Shown: positions 10,901 to 19,212 of the stretch, piece by piece
How the letters are laid out: every line of letters begins with the position of its first letter
Position numbering within the stretch: position 1 is the stretch's first letter
Origin: Nonomuraea antri
Lineage (GTDB): Bacteria > Actinomycetota > Actinomycetes > Streptosporangiales > Streptosporangiaceae
Reading direction: 5' to 3'
Assembly (NCBI RefSeq): GCF_013283785.1
Contig: NZ_JABCPZ010000021.1
Span: forward strand, 1 to 64,000
Length of the DNA stretch: 64,000 nucleotides
The notes under the pieces: model-generated
What the model saw: only the letters and a program-made list of their open reading frames with translations
Database searches by the model: none
Told to the model about the DNA's origin: nothing
Position numbers and translations under genes: made by a program

Positions 10901-11020
10901 CACGAACTCCCACGCGTCCACCTCCCGCAGGGCCGCGCGGCCGCGTCCAGCCCCCGACGCGCCGTCGCCGTCACGCTCCGGCCCGTCCGCGCCGTCGGGC
11001 GCGGGCTCCTCCGGGTTCAC
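7967..11020 (-). CDS. Large DUF6493-type protein coupled to the SWIM gene
   Basis: A protein of 1017 residues rich in Leu, Ala and Arg. Its helical repeats look like a HEAT-type scaffold, as expected of the DUF6493 family found next to SWIM proteins. No catalytic motif is visible. The GTG start overlaps the stop of the SWIM gene in a GTGA junction and has GAGGTG in front of it, so translation is coupled. The family's function is not established. Similar SWIM-linked neighbourhoods in actinomycetes often include MoxR ATPases and vWA proteins, but neither is present here. The frame stays open upstream to 12910, but that part overlaps the SWIM gene and is not used. Confidence 0.8.
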   Translation of the reverse strand: MNPEEPAPDGADGPERDGDGASGAGRGRAALREVDAWEFVREAVRAGDATAVADRVAALDPAARRAVARDLPTRIPEVRAWASEQARLAELRLDREREAAWARDRHLFADDKWLWSVKWDPGWKVPGPDDWVTPMRVAGAATIGGAAAVLAWLTRRDLVRSWWPPVDDGDVLERVLAGRSPEWQADFAVRAALRLRVQRAARPDPLPTLALAMLRRSGATPPGHDPLTVAWVRRPPTAASLRADPLLDHLLTRLFEAEGVGHELRAEQAGSPASGPWLAALRTLERDGRIARDLLLDGCVRRFLRGGTATTLRFFARLHDLLEPTADEVAARQRDYLRLLPAAPGPVADLALRHLRAHGGLEPAEVVEAVQALLYRPERKLVSAGLSWLDQAAGAAGDDLDELAPALGFAFAGESPDVQGRAVRLAIKHARRFTPVGAQAVREAIGLLPPDLGAALAAVFGGEAAREERPAPDDFTPVPLPAPRRAEPMAPVPRLVGRLPDDGGWDVAERWLAAVVRACAGDRDGLRARMAEIVPLNRYQAATAERLYLLDTWTDPRHWAEAIRREIVQPGGEPEPATAAGTRAPDETTGAAPGESAEIPAASPAEAGVRVSRPVRLRTLRKGLTDVNPAEHHADHTLTFVPYPAPEPERPPADRLPRRRSAAPPHLFLLRRWQEVYAGLKAGTLPPYLLAEPTSGTGHVDPGELVARLAGYERAGVEAMPADLQQALLRLPRTIPPEAAARAGTLTSAAGRALASWLNGGRPEPVTRVEWSDESHVYVHDQEPGVAESPRLTPHVSVEPTGLELIDALLSGAPAHRHDEHGPMGWWHAVLPSDREVVAQHYLPYLLHQWDHAGIHPSYGAALAPADGPTGEAYALMLAYFLATRRSWEQPPGEAVRLLLDLAARGELPAEEVGRNLALLLRRTWFKLGPVLESLESAAEHGAHLEVWRIMCGLLAAYLPGPGERPIPGHTRALDFALRAARWAGAARPVPCVAEIAGRKASSNFVRAARRLHTSLM

Positions 11021-12348
11021 GTGGTCACCTCGACCGCCACGCGGGCGGTGATCCTGGCGGCCAGGACGTGCTTGCACGGCCCGCGCGAGCCCCGGTGGTC
11101 GAACCACCACGGGCAGGTGCACTCGCCCGACTCGACGCGCACCCGGCGCACCCCGCCGGAGGTGGTGACCTCGGCCGTGTCGCCGTGCAGCCGGACCGCG
11201 CCGGCGGCCGCCAGCGCCCTGGCCGCCGTGAGCCGCGGGTTGAGCTCGGCCACCTGTTCCCTGTCGTAGGGCAGCTCGCGGTGGAAGTGCCCGGCCTGGT
11301 GCAGGTCGTAGCCGACCCTGCCGGAGGTGCCGAGCTGGGTGAGCGCGGCGCGGACGCGGTCGATGGGCAGGCCGGCGCGGTCGGCGAGGAGGCCGAGTTC
11401 CACGGTGGGCTCGAAGTTGAGCAGCATGCCGACCACGTCGGCGTCGCCGGCGGCCTCGTCGGTGGCCAGGTCTTCGAGCACCTGGCCCTCGCCGGAGAAG
11501 CCGCGCCACGGCTGGGGTGAGACGGCCAGGGTGTAGCGCATGCCGGGCAGCTCCAGCTCCCAGGCGCTGGCCGCGAACTGGTCGCCGTCGGCGGGGCCGT
11601 ACAGGCGCAGGGCCTTGGCGAACCTGAGCAGCGGCAGCAGCGTGGCGACGCGCCCGGCGCCCGCCAGGCAGACCGCGCCGCGCGTGTGGGTGGCGGACAC
11701 GCGCAGGTCGCGGCCGGTGGGCACGGCCCAGACGTTCGCGGCGGCCCGGCGCGGCAGCGAGCGCAGGAAGCGCACCGCCTGCGGCCCCTTGAGCTCGGCG
11801 CGCAGGTCGAAGCCGGAGGCGATGACCTGGACCTCGGCGAAGCCGCGCAGCCAGCGGGTGGGCAGCGGCACCTTCTTCTCCACGACCGCGCCGTCGAGGG
11901 TGGTGACGGTCAGCTCGTCGGGGCCGACGCCCAGGTGGAGCGGGTCGCGGCCGCCGACCCTGGCCAGCGACTCGCGCAGCGGGCCGTTGACGTCGACGTT
12001 CGTGGTGCCCCGGTCGAGCACCTCGCCGTCGATCGCGTCGACGTCGAGGCGGGCGTAGACGCCGCCGCAGGCGGAGAACGACTCGAACCTGAGCCGGTCG
12101 CCGTCGCACGTCACGACCGGGTCGCGGGTCCAGCCCGGCCTGGGCTGGTGGTAGCGGGTGAGCGCCACGTCGGCCACGGCCAGCAGCCCGGCCGCGGCCG
12201 GGGCGGCCTGGGTGAGCAGCCCGCTGAAGAACCTGGGGTGCGCCTGGGGGCCGGACAGCGCCCGGCCGCCGGAGGTGGACAGGCCGAGGCGCCCGTCGGA
12301 GAGCGTGGAGAGCCCGGCGTAGGAGTACGCCTGAACCGCTTGAGTCAT
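11017..12348 (-). CDS. SWIM zinc-finger protein
   Basis: A protein of 443 residues whose C-terminal end carries a SWIM finger: Cys410, Cys412, Cys425 and His427 in CxC-x12-CxH spacing (CTCPWW...GPCKHVLA). SWIM domains bind zinc and usually contact DNA or protein. The rest of the chain has no motif that I recognise. ATG at 12348 (MTQAVQAYSY) is the likely start; the frame is open for 28 further codons but those look non-coding. The gene is translationally coupled to the DUF6493 gene downstream, so the products probably form a complex (inference). Confidence 0.85.
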   Translation of the reverse strand: MTQAVQAYSYAGLSTLSDGRLGLSTSGGRALSGPQAHPRFFSGLLTQAAPAAAGLLAVADVALTRYHQPRPGWTRDPVVTCDGDRLRFESFSACGGVYARLDVDAIDGEVLDRGTTNVDVNGPLRESLARVGGRDPLHLGVGPDELTVTTLDGAVVEKKVPLPTRWLRGFAEVQVIASGFDLRAELKGPQAVRFLRSLPRRAAANVWAVPTGRDLRVSATHTRGAVCLAGAGRVATLLPLLRFAKALRLYGPADGDQFAASAWELELPGMRYTLAVSPQPWRGFSGEGQVLEDLATDEAAGDADVVGMLLNFEPTVELGLLADRAGLPIDRVRAALTQLGTSGRVGYDLHQAGHFHRELPYDREQVAELNPRLTAARALAAAGAVRLHGDTAEVTTSGGVRRVRVESGECTCPWWFDHRGSRGPCKHVLAARITARVAVEVTT

Positions 12349-12653
12349 GCCCGGAACGATAGAGATGATCACTGACACAATCGGGCCGGTACGTAAACCG
12401 TCCGATGCGCGACACCGGGCACGAAACCACAATGTGGCTGGTGCTCAACGCCGATCCGGCCGGCTTCGCCGTGCCGTGACGCACGCGCACCCGCCGGGCG
12501 AGGGGGAGGTTCGCCGTGGCCGTTCGGGGGCAGCGTCCGACGACGCGCGGCTCGGCGGCTCCGGGAACGGCGGCGGCGTCGCGCGCGTCCCCGATCCGCC
12601 CGGCCGCTCCCCGCCCCGATTCTCCGTTTCTCCCTATGGCAACTGGTGACTGT
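12349..12653. other. 305-base divergent control region without a gene
   Basis: This stretch separates the SWIM gene (minus) from the S9 peptidase gene (plus) and must hold both promoters. A small palindrome, CCACAATGTGG, lies near 12428. I see no convincing -35/-10 pair and no RNA gene. The S9 frame remains open upstream to 12516, but the composition is Pro/Arg/Ala-rich and does not look like protein-coding sequence. Confidence 0.5.
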
Positions 12654-14516
12654 ATGAGCATTCGACCGATCGATGTGGCGCGTACCGATGGCGGCCCGCA
12701 GTGGGTGGAGGCCGTGGAGACGCCGTCCGGCGTCGAGGTCTGGTGGGACGAGCCGCGCCCGCACGAGGGCGGCCGGCGCTGCGTGGTGCGCCGGCTGCCG
12801 GACGGCTCGCGCACCGACGCGCTGCCCGCGGGATGGAACGCTCGAAACCGGGTGATCGAGTACGGCGGGCGCTCGTGGCGTCCGCTGCCGGGCGGCGGCC
12901 TGGTGTTCACGAACTGGGCCGATCAGCGCCTGTACGTGACCGCCGGCGACGCCGAGCCGGTGGCGATCACGCCCGCGGGCCCGGCCAGGTACGCCGACCT
13001 CTATCTGCCCCCGGGCCGCGGCGAGGTGTGGGCGGTCCGTGAGGTCGACGACGTGCGCGACCTGGTCGCGGTGCCGCTGGACGGCGGCCCGGTCAAGGTC
13101 ATCGCCCGGGCCCAACATTTTCTGATGAACCCGAGAATTTCTCCCAACGGACGATACGTCGCGTGGATCGGGTGGAATCACCCGAACATGCCTTGGGACG
13201 GCACCGAGTTGTGCGTGGCCCCGCTGGCCGCCGACGGCACGGCGGGTCCGCACCGCGTGGTGGCGGGCGGGCCGGAGGAGTCCGTCACGCAGGCCGAGTG
13301 GCGCGACGACGACGCGCTCTACGCGGTCACCGACCCGACGGGCTGGTGGAACCTGCACCTGGTCCACCTGGACGGCTCCCCCGCGGTGAACCTCACCCCG
13401 ATGGAGCTGGAGTTCGGCGCGGCGGCGTGGAAGCCGGGCATGGCCTGCTTCGCGGTCGGCGAGGATCGCCTGGCCGTGGTGTACGGCACCGCGGACCGCC
13501 GCCGGCTGGGCGTGCTCGACCCGGCGACCGGCGAGCTGACGGAGATCGGCGGCGAGTCGGCGACGTACTGGAGCTCGACGGTCTCGACGGCCGGCGGCCG
13601 GGTGGCGGCGGTCGGCGCGACGCCGTACACGCCGCTGGAGGTGACGCTGGTCGGCCTGGACGGCGGCGGCCGCGAGGTGGTGTCGGCGCCCAAGCCGCTG
13701 CCGGCGCGCGAGCTGCTGCCCACGCCGGAGCCGGTCACGATCGAGGACGTGCACGCCCACCTGTACGCCCCGGCCGGCGCCCAGGGCGCGCCCGCCCCCT
13801 ACGTGATCTTCGTGCACGGCGGGCCGACCGGCAGCTACCCGGTCATGCTCGACCTGGAGATCGCCTACTTCACCAGCAGGGGCATCGGCGTGGCCGTGGT
13901 CAACTACGGCGGCTCGACCGGCTACGGCCGGGCCTACCGCGAGCGGCTGCGGCACCAGTGGGGCGTGGTGGACGTCCAGGACTGCGCCAAGGTGGCGCGC
14001 GGCCTGGTCACGCTGGGCCGGGCCGACGCGGCGCGCATCGCGGTGCGCGGCGGCAGCGCGGGCGGCTGGACGACGGTCGCCGCGCTGGTGCACAGCGACG
14101 TGTTCGCGGGCGGCGTGGCGCACTACGCGATCACCGACCCGGCGAGCTGGGCCGCCGAGACGCACGACTTCGAGTCGCGCTACCTGGACGGCCTGGTGGG
14201 CCCGCTGCCCGAGACCCGGCAGAGGTACACCGAGCGTTCACCGCTCCTCCACGCCGCCCGGGCGTCGGGCCCATGCCTCATGCTGCACGGCCTGGAGGAC
14301 GCGATCGTGGACGTCGGCCAGGCCGAGCGATTCGTCGCCGAACTGGACAAGCACGGCAAACAGTGGGCCATGCTGACCTTTCCCGGCGAGCAGCACGGCT
14401 GGCGCCGGGAGGAGACCATCGTCGCGGTACTGGAGGCCGAGCTGGCCTTCTACGGGCTGATCTTCGACCTGGAGACGCCCGAGGTGCCGCCACTGACCCT
14501 GAAGGGGAGAGCGTGA
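12654..14516 (+). CDS. S9 family prolyl oligopeptidase-type serine peptidase
   Basis: A 620-residue cytoplasmic peptidase with an N-terminal beta-propeller-like half and a C-terminal alpha/beta-hydrolase half. The triad can be read as Ser468 in GGSAGG, Asp549 in HGLEDAIVD and His581 in GEQHGW. Family members cut short peptides after Pro or release acylated or blocked amino acids. ATG at 12654 follows GGTGA at suitable distance; the ATG at 12636 is an alternative. Its stop overlaps the start of the M20 gene (GTGA), so the two are coupled and probably act together on peptides. Confidence 0.93.
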   Translation: MSIRPIDVARTDGGPQWVEAVETPSGVEVWWDEPRPHEGGRRCVVRRLPDGSRTDALPAGWNARNRVIEYGGRSWRPLPGGGLVFTNWADQRLYVTAGDAEPVAITPAGPARYADLYLPPGRGEVWAVREVDDVRDLVAVPLDGGPVKVIARAQHFLMNPRISPNGRYVAWIGWNHPNMPWDGTELCVAPLAADGTAGPHRVVAGGPEESVTQAEWRDDDALYAVTDPTGWWNLHLVHLDGSPAVNLTPMELEFGAAAWKPGMACFAVGEDRLAVVYGTADRRRLGVLDPATGELTEIGGESATYWSSTVSTAGGRVAAVGATPYTPLEVTLVGLDGGGREVVSAPKPLPARELLPTPEPVTIEDVHAHLYAPAGAQGAPAPYVIFVHGGPTGSYPVMLDLEIAYFTSRGIGVAVVNYGGSTGYGRAYRERLRHQWGVVDVQDCAKVARGLVTLGRADAARIAVRGGSAGGWTTVAALVHSDVFAGGVAHYAITDPASWAAETHDFESRYLDGLVGPLPETRQRYTERSPLLHAARASGPCLMLHGLEDAIVDVGQAERFVAELDKHGKQWAMLTFPGEQHGWRREETIVAVLEAELAFYGLIFDLETPEVPPLTLKGRA

Positions 14517-15778
14517 AGAGCGTCGCCGAGATCTGCTCGGATCTGATCAGGTTCGACACCACCAACCCGGGCGCGGGTGAGCGCCCGGCCGCGGAGTACG
14601 TGGCCACGCTGCTGGCCGACGCCGGGATCGAGCCGGTGGTGTTCGAGTCCGCGCCGAAGCGGACCACCGTCGTGGCCAGGATCGACGGCGACTCGCCCGA
14701 CGCGCTGCTCATCCACGGCCACCTGGACGTGGTCCCGGCCGACCCGGCCGAGTGGGAGCTGCACCCGTTCTCCGGCGAGATCGTGGACGACTGCGTCTAC
14801 GGCAGGGGCGCGGTGGACATGAAGGGCTCGTGCGCGATGACGCTGGCCACCGTGCTCGGCATGGCGGCGGCCGGCGTGCGGCCCAGGCGGGACCTGGTGC
14901 TGGCGTTCCTGGCCGACGAGGAGGCGACGGGCGACTACGGCTCGCGGCACGCGGTGACCGAGCACCGCCACCTGTTCGACGGGGTGACGCAGGCGATCAG
15001 CGAGTCCGGCGGGTTCAGCGTGACCTCGGGCGGCACCCGCGTGTACCCGATCGCGGTGGGCGAGCGCGGCACCTCCTGGATGAAGCTCACCGCGCACGGC
15101 GTGGCCGGGCACGGCTCGCGCCCTGCGGTGGACAACCCGGTGGCCACGCTGGTGCACGCGCTGTCGCGGGTGGCCTCCTACCAGTGGCCGGTGCGGCTGA
15201 CGCCGTCGGTCGCGGCGCTCATCGAGAGCCTGTCGCAGATCACCGGGCAGCGCATCGACCTGGACCGGCTCGACGCGGAGGCGGCCCGGCTGGGCCCGCT
15301 GGGCAGTCTGTTCAAGGGGCAGATCCGCAACTCGGCCAACCCGACCATGCTGGACGCCGGCTACAAGGTGAACGTGGTGCCGTCCACGGCCGAGGCGCAC
15401 GTGGACGGGCGGTACCTGCCCGGGCTGCAGGAGGAGTTCCTGGCCACGATCGACGAGCTGCTCGGGCCGAAGATCACCCGGGAGTTCGTCAACCTGGAGG
15501 ACGCGCCGGCGGCGCCTTACCCGTCGCCGTTCTTCGACCTGCTGGCGGGCTCGATCACGGCCGAGGACCCGGCGGCGCGGCCGGTGCCGTACGTGATGAG
15601 CGGCGGCACGGACGCCAAGTCGTTCGCCAGGATCGGCATCGAGGGCTACGGTTTCGCGCCGCTGATGCTCCGGCCCGACCTCGACTACTTCGGCATGTTC
15701 CACGGCAAGGACGAGCGGGTGCCGGTGGAGGGGCTGGAGTTCGGCACGCGGGTGCTCACCAGGTTGCTCACCTCATAG
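14513..15778 (+). CDS. M20 family metallopeptidase (dipeptidase/deacylase type)
   Basis: A 421-residue di-zinc hydrolase of the ArgE/DapE/carboxypeptidase G2 group. Metal and catalytic residues visible are His70 and Asp72 in GHLDVVP, the bridging Asp102 in VDMKG, Glu136-Glu137 in LADEE, and the late His in FHGKDE. The GTG start lies inside the stop of the S9 gene and has GGGGAGAG just upstream. Substrate is probably a dipeptide or N-acyl amino acid, but the sequence does not decide. The S9-M20 pair suggests stepwise peptide recycling. Confidence 0.92.
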   Translation: MKSVAEICSDLIRFDTTNPGAGERPAAEYVATLLADAGIEPVVFESAPKRTTVVARIDGDSPDALLIHGHLDVVPADPAEWELHPFSGEIVDDCVYGRGAVDMKGSCAMTLATVLGMAAAGVRPRRDLVLAFLADEEATGDYGSRHAVTEHRHLFDGVTQAISESGGFSVTSGGTRVYPIAVGERGTSWMKLTAHGVAGHGSRPAVDNPVATLVHALSRVASYQWPVRLTPSVAALIESLSQITGQRIDLDRLDAEAARLGPLGSLFKGQIRNSANPTMLDAGYKVNVVPSTAEAHVDGRYLPGLQEEFLATIDELLGPKITREFVNLEDAPAAPYPSPFFDLLAGSITAEDPAARPVPYVMSGGTDAKSFARIGIEGYGFAPLMLRPDLDYFGMFHGKDERVPVEGLEFGTRVLTRLLTS

Positions 15779-15844
15779 TGGAACAAATCATTCCGTTCTG
15801 GTAGAGTGGAGCCATCGCGACAGGGTCTTCGAAAGGACGCCACG

Positions 15845-16441
15845 ATGAGCTCCACCACCGGTTTCCCCGTGCTCGACTTCTCGCTCCGGGCGCTGCGCGA
15901 CGTCGTGGGCCGGGTGCCCGCCACCGGCTGGGACCTGCCCACGCCGTGCGCCGACTGGACCGTCACCCAGGTGCTCCAGCACGCCGCGGGCGACCAGCTC
16001 GGCTTCGCCGCCTTCCTGACCGGGGAGCCCGGCCCCGAGGAGAACCCGTTCGCGCCGTCCGGCGTGCGTCCCGCCGACCCGGTGGCCTACCTGGAGTCGG
16101 CGCTGGCGCGCTCGGCCGCCGCGTGGGCGGGTGTCAGTCCGGACGCCGGCGAGGTCGCCGTGCCGGTCCCGCCGAACAAGCTGCCCGCGCGGGTCGGCGC
16201 GGGCGCCTGCGCGCTGGACGCGGCCGTGCACGCCTGGGACATCGCCCTGGCCACCGGGCAGCCCTCGCCGCTCACCCCGCAGATCGCGGCGGAGCTGCTC
16301 GCGGTGGCCAGGGAGATCGTGGAACCGCTGCGCGCGTACGGCGCCTACGCGCCGGCACTGGCCGGTCAGGACGGCGACGACGCGGCCGCGGCGCTCCTGC
16401 GCCACCTCGGCCGCGACCCGCGCTGGACCCCGGCCACCTGA
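15845..16441 (+). CDS. TIGR03086-family metal-binding protein (mycothiol isomerase fold)
   Basis: A 198-residue DinB/MDMPI-like four-helix protein. The family motif is present: PCADWTVTQVLQHAAGDQ with His46 as a likely metal ligand, and DAAVHAWDIA with His129 as another. Relatives include mycothiol-dependent maleylpyruvate isomerase, although many TIGR03086 members have no known reaction. The ATG start is preceded by GAAAGGA. It is a single-gene unit that converges with the DUF427 gene across a hairpin. Confidence 0.88.
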   Translation: MSSTTGFPVLDFSLRALRDVVGRVPATGWDLPTPCADWTVTQVLQHAAGDQLGFAAFLTGEPGPEENPFAPSGVRPADPVAYLESALARSAAAWAGVSPDAGEVAVPVPPNKLPARVGAGACALDAAVHAWDIALATGQPSPLTPQIAAELLAVAREIVEPLRAYGAYAPALAGQDGDDAAAALLRHLGRDPRWTPAT

Positions 16442-16474
16442 CCCCCCGCGCCCATCCCATGGCCGCCCCGGTCT

Positions 16475-16499
16475 CCCGGCTCGCCCCTTTGGAGCCGGG
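16475..16499. terminator. Hairpin between converging genes
   Basis: CCCGGCTC at 16475-16482 pairs with GAGCCGGG at 16492-16499 around a 9-base loop. Its position between the TIGR03086 gene (plus) and the DUF427 gene (minus) fits a shared terminator. Confidence 0.55.
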
Positions 16500-16529
16500 T
16501 ACACCGGCGGCGCGCGTCGAGCGGCGTGG

Positions 16530-17273
16530 TCAGCTGAACGGGGTCTTCGGCCGCTCCTGCAGCTCGCCGTCCACGTAGATGTCGAGCTTCTCGTTGTAGA
16601 ACGCGATCAGCCCGGCGACCTTCTGGCTCTCCGGCAGCGGCGTGCGGTACGACCAGGCCAGGTCGGGCCGCCCGTTGACCGACCAGTACTCCGCCGTGCC
16701 CTTGTACGGGCAGTGCGTGGCGGTGTCGGTGGGTTCGAGCAGGTCGAGCCGGACGTCCGGCTTGGGCAGGTAGTACCGGGCGGGCAGGCCGGTCTCGAAC
16801 AGCACCCGGGCGTTGCGCGAGTCGGCCACCGTCACGCCGTCGACCTCCACCCGCACGTGACGGGAACTGGCCAGGATGTCGATCCTGGTGTAGGGGTCGC
16901 GGGCGTGGAAGAACACCTCCTCGTCCTCCTCGAACCAGGCGTCCATGGCGTCCCACTCGAAGCGGACGTGGTCGCGCAGCTCGTCGATCGGCGAGTCGCG
17001 GTACACCAGGGCCGCGTCGACGGCTTCCGCGCCGCCGTGGGTCACCGTGTGCACCACGCCGTCGCCCCGGCTGGGCGAGTGCTTGGCGGTGCCGGTGGGC
17101 TTCAGCGCCGACTCGTCGACGTCCGCCAGGGGGAAGTAGTAGGTGGGATAGTAGGGGGACTCCCAGACCAGGAGCGCGCGGGTGGTGTCGGCCACCGCCC
17201 GGCCGCCGAGGTAGGTCCGCACCCGCTTGCCGGAGCGTTCGACGCGCACCCGGCCGCGTTTCGTGGCATCCAT
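16530..17273 (-). CDS. Tandem DUF427-domain protein
   Basis: A 247-residue protein with two DUF427 units. The first is near 5-90 (RVRVERSGKRVRTYLGG, then ESPYYPTYYFPLADV). The second is near 135-215 (VRVEVDGVTVADSRNARVLF, then YYLPKPDVRLDL and CPYKGTAEYW). The two units share the sequence of a strand pair, a Tyr-rich turn and a T-x-T-x-CPYKG-like segment. The function of DUF427 is not established. The frame runs on upstream to 17840, but ATG at 17273 (MDATKRG) starts the real protein and the part above it overlaps the PAP2-like gene. Confidence 0.88.
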   Translation of the reverse strand: MDATKRGRVRVERSGKRVRTYLGGRAVADTTRALLVWESPYYPTYYFPLADVDESALKPTGTAKHSPSRGDGVVHTVTHGGAEAVDAALVYRDSPIDELRDHVRFEWDAMDAWFEEDEEVFFHARDPYTRIDILASSRHVRVEVDGVTVADSRNARVLFETGLPARYYLPKPDVRLDLLEPTDTATHCPYKGTAEYWSVNGRPDLAWSYRTPLPESQKVAGLIAFYNEKLDIYVDGELQERPKTPFS

Positions 17274-17350
17274 GAACGCGGCAACCGCCGCACGCCCGCC
17301 GCTATTCCGCCCCGTGCCGCGCCACCCCGGGACCCGCTCCGGGCCGCGCA

Positions 17351-17938
17351 CTACTCCAGGCCGAAGGCGGCCAGGGTCCCCCACGTCACCGCCGCGCCGA
17401 CCACCGCGCCCGCCGCCACCTGCGGCCAGGTGTGGTGGGTGAGGCGTACGCGGGCCCAGCACACCAGCGCCACCACGCCCGTGCCGGCCACCGCGACGGG
17501 CAGCGCGGGCAGGACGTGCGCCAGCACCACCACCGTGCCCGCGCAGACGGCCGCGTGAAAGGAGATCTTCCACCGGGTCGTGATCGGGACGGTCACCCCC
17601 AGCGCGATCAGCATCGCCGTCACCGTGGCCACCAGCAGCCGCGGCGCCCCGGTCAGCACGAGCAGCACCAGCGCCGCGATCACCGCCGCCACGGCGGCCA
17701 GCAGCGGCCCGGTGCGGCGGGCCCGGTCGACGATGTGGTGCGAGTCGAGCCGTCCGGAACGCACGCCCATCGCGATCACGGCGGCGGGCACGCCGCCGCA
17801 CAGCGCCGAGGCCAGCAGGCCCCACGCGGCGCCGCCCCACCCCTGGGCGACCAGCCCGACGAACGGCGGCATGGCGATCACGAGCACCTGCGGTGCCAGC
17901 AGGTTCGTGACCCGTTCCGCCAACAGGTCAGCCGTCAT
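17351..17938 (-). CDS. PAP2-superfamily-like integral membrane protein
   Basis: A 195-residue protein with about six membrane helices. A weak phosphatidic acid phosphatase signature is visible: RWKISFHAAV stands where the SGH motif is expected, and RVRLTHHTWPQVAAG resembles the R-x5-H block. The usual Asp after this His is Gln. Family members remove phosphate from lipid phosphates at the membrane. Because the motif is eroded, activity is uncertain. It lies 77 bases upstream of the DUF427 gene on the same strand. Confidence 0.7.
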   Translation of the reverse strand: MTADLLAERVTNLLAPQVLVIAMPPFVGLVAQGWGGAAWGLLASALCGGVPAAVIAMGVRSGRLDSHHIVDRARRTGPLLAAVAAVIAALVLLVLTGAPRLLVATVTAMLIALGVTVPITTRWKISFHAAVCAGTVVVLAHVLPALPVAVAGTGVVALVCWARVRLTHHTWPQVAAGAVVGAAVTWGTLAAFGLE

Positions 17939-18027
17939 GCGACCAAGACTACGAGATCATGCGCATCTGATCGTTTTCAGGGTGCGGTTTCCCCTACCTG
18001 CGCTTTTCCCGTGATACGGGGCAGCGG

Positions 18028-18495
18028 TCAGCTCTTGCCGGCCGCGTTCACGATGCGCGTGGTGGACCGGTCGGGGATCGCCTCCAGCTCCCAGCAGTGC
18101 GCGCCGAGCAGCGCCGCCGCCGCGCACCTGGCCCCCGCGTGCGGATCGCCGGCCGTGTGCGCGAGCGCGCCGGGACGCATCGGCGCGAGCAGGTCGATGT
18201 AATCTTCGGGACCGTGCGCCTCCGGCGGCCCGGTCACGATGAACACGCCCGCCACGAAGCGCAGCGCGGCCAGCACCTCGGCGCGTTCCGCCGCCGGGTT
18301 GAACGGCCGGGTCGGCCCCTTCCACGCGCGTACCCGCGGATCGTCCTCCACGCCGACGACCAGCGGCAGCCCGCGTGCCGCCACCGCGCCGAGATAGCGC
18401 ACGTGGCCGACGTGCAGGATGTCGAAGACGCCGGTGACCACCGCGGCCCCCTGCTGGTCGTACGGCTGCACCCAGACGGCCTCCAGGCTGCTCAC
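18028..18495 (-). CDS. Nucleotidyltransferase-fold protein (adenylyl/cytidylyltransferase type)
   Basis: A 155-residue HIGH-superfamily protein. The nucleotide-binding motif is in GVFDILHVGHVRYL, with HVGH at 28-31. Relatives such as RfaE2, TagD and CoaD move AMP or CMP onto small phosphorylated molecules. The downstream ISSTRI-like motif appears as RSTTRIVN. The GTG start is set by GGAGG 6 bases upstream, although the frame continues to 18639. Substrate unknown. It diverges from the ATP-binding protein gene at 18714 across about 220 bases in which I see no gene. Confidence 0.82.
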   Translation of the reverse strand: MSSLEAVWVQPYDQQGAAVVTGVFDILHVGHVRYLGAVAARGLPLVVGVEDDPRVRAWKGPTRPFNPAAERAEVLAALRFVAGVFIVTGPPEAHGPEDYIDLLAPMRPGALAHTAGDPHAGARCAAAALLGAHCWELEAIPDRSTTRIVNAAGKS

Positions 18496-18713
18496 GCGAC
18501 CTCCTCGGCCGCCCGGGCAGGCACGCCGCGACGCACGCTGCTCTCCCCCACGGGCAGGCACCCCTCGTAAGACGACTCGTCGATCGCAGCGTACTCGGTC
18601 GGCCCCGGCGACCGCGCAGGCGACCATGGGAAAGGACATTCCTACCTTTTCGCGATAATCTATGGGATCGCCGGGAGCGTCTTCTCTCCGTCACCGGAAT
18701 CGGGGAGGTAACC

Positions 18714-19184
18714 GTGGCGCCGCCGGACTTTCACCTCGACGGGGACGGCCCGGCCGATCCCCACGATCTCATGGTCCGGTTTCCCGGAGTGCCCTCACAG
18801 GTCTCCAGGGCCAGGGGACTCGTCACGGCCGCGCTCGGCCGCGACCACCCGCTCTACGACGACTGCGTCCTGCTGACCAGCGAACTGGCCACCAACGCCA
18901 TCCTGCACAGCCGCTCGGGGTCCGGCGGCTCGTTCACGGTGGCCGTACGCAGCTCCGACACCCTGGTCAGGGTGGCGGTGGTGGACGGCGGCTCGGACGG
19001 CCCGCCCTGCGTCTGCCGGACGGGCTCCGACGCCGGCCAGGCCACCAGCGGCCGGGGGCTGCCGCTGATCGAGGCGCTCAGCCACCGCTGGGGTTTCACC
19101 AGGGAGAACGGCTCGACGGCGGTCTGGTTCGAGCTGGTGCAGGTGCGGGTCCCCTCGGAGTGGACGGCCGCGGAAGCCGTCTGA
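18714..19184 (+). CDS. Anti-sigma-factor-type ATP-binding protein (HATPase_c_2)
   Basis: A 156-residue GHKL ATPase of the RsbW/SpoIIAB-like type common in actinomycetes. The N box is ELATNAILHS with Asn61, the G1 box is VVDGGSDG near 94, and the G2 box is SGRGLPLIEAL near 111. Such proteins hold or phosphorylate anti-anti-sigma partners, or act as orphan regulators. No sigma factor or antagonist gene is adjacent. The start is GTG behind GGGGAGG. Confidence 0.87.
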   Translation: MAPPDFHLDGDGPADPHDLMVRFPGVPSQVSRARGLVTAALGRDHPLYDDCVLLTSELATNAILHSRSGSGGSFTVAVRSSDTLVRVAVVDGGSDGPPCVCRTGSDAGQATSGRGLPLIEALSHRWGFTRENGSTAVWFELVQVRVPSEWTAAEAV

Positions 19185-19212
19185 CCACGACCACTCCACC
19201 CGGGAATCGGGC

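Noticed and set aside
11021..12910. Upstream continuation of the DUF6493 reading frame (whole frame 7967-12910)
   Set aside because: The extension is Arg/Pro-rich, lies opposite or across the SWIM gene and lacks family sequence. GTG 11020 with a ribosome site is the better start.
13163..14512. Upstream extension of the M20 frame
   Set aside because: It lies in another frame over the S9 peptidase gene. GTG 14513 with GGGGAGAG and overlap is convincing.
17274..17840. Upstream extension of the DUF427 frame
   Set aside because: It overlaps the PAP2-like gene and is Arg-rich. MDATKRG at 17273 begins the homologous part.
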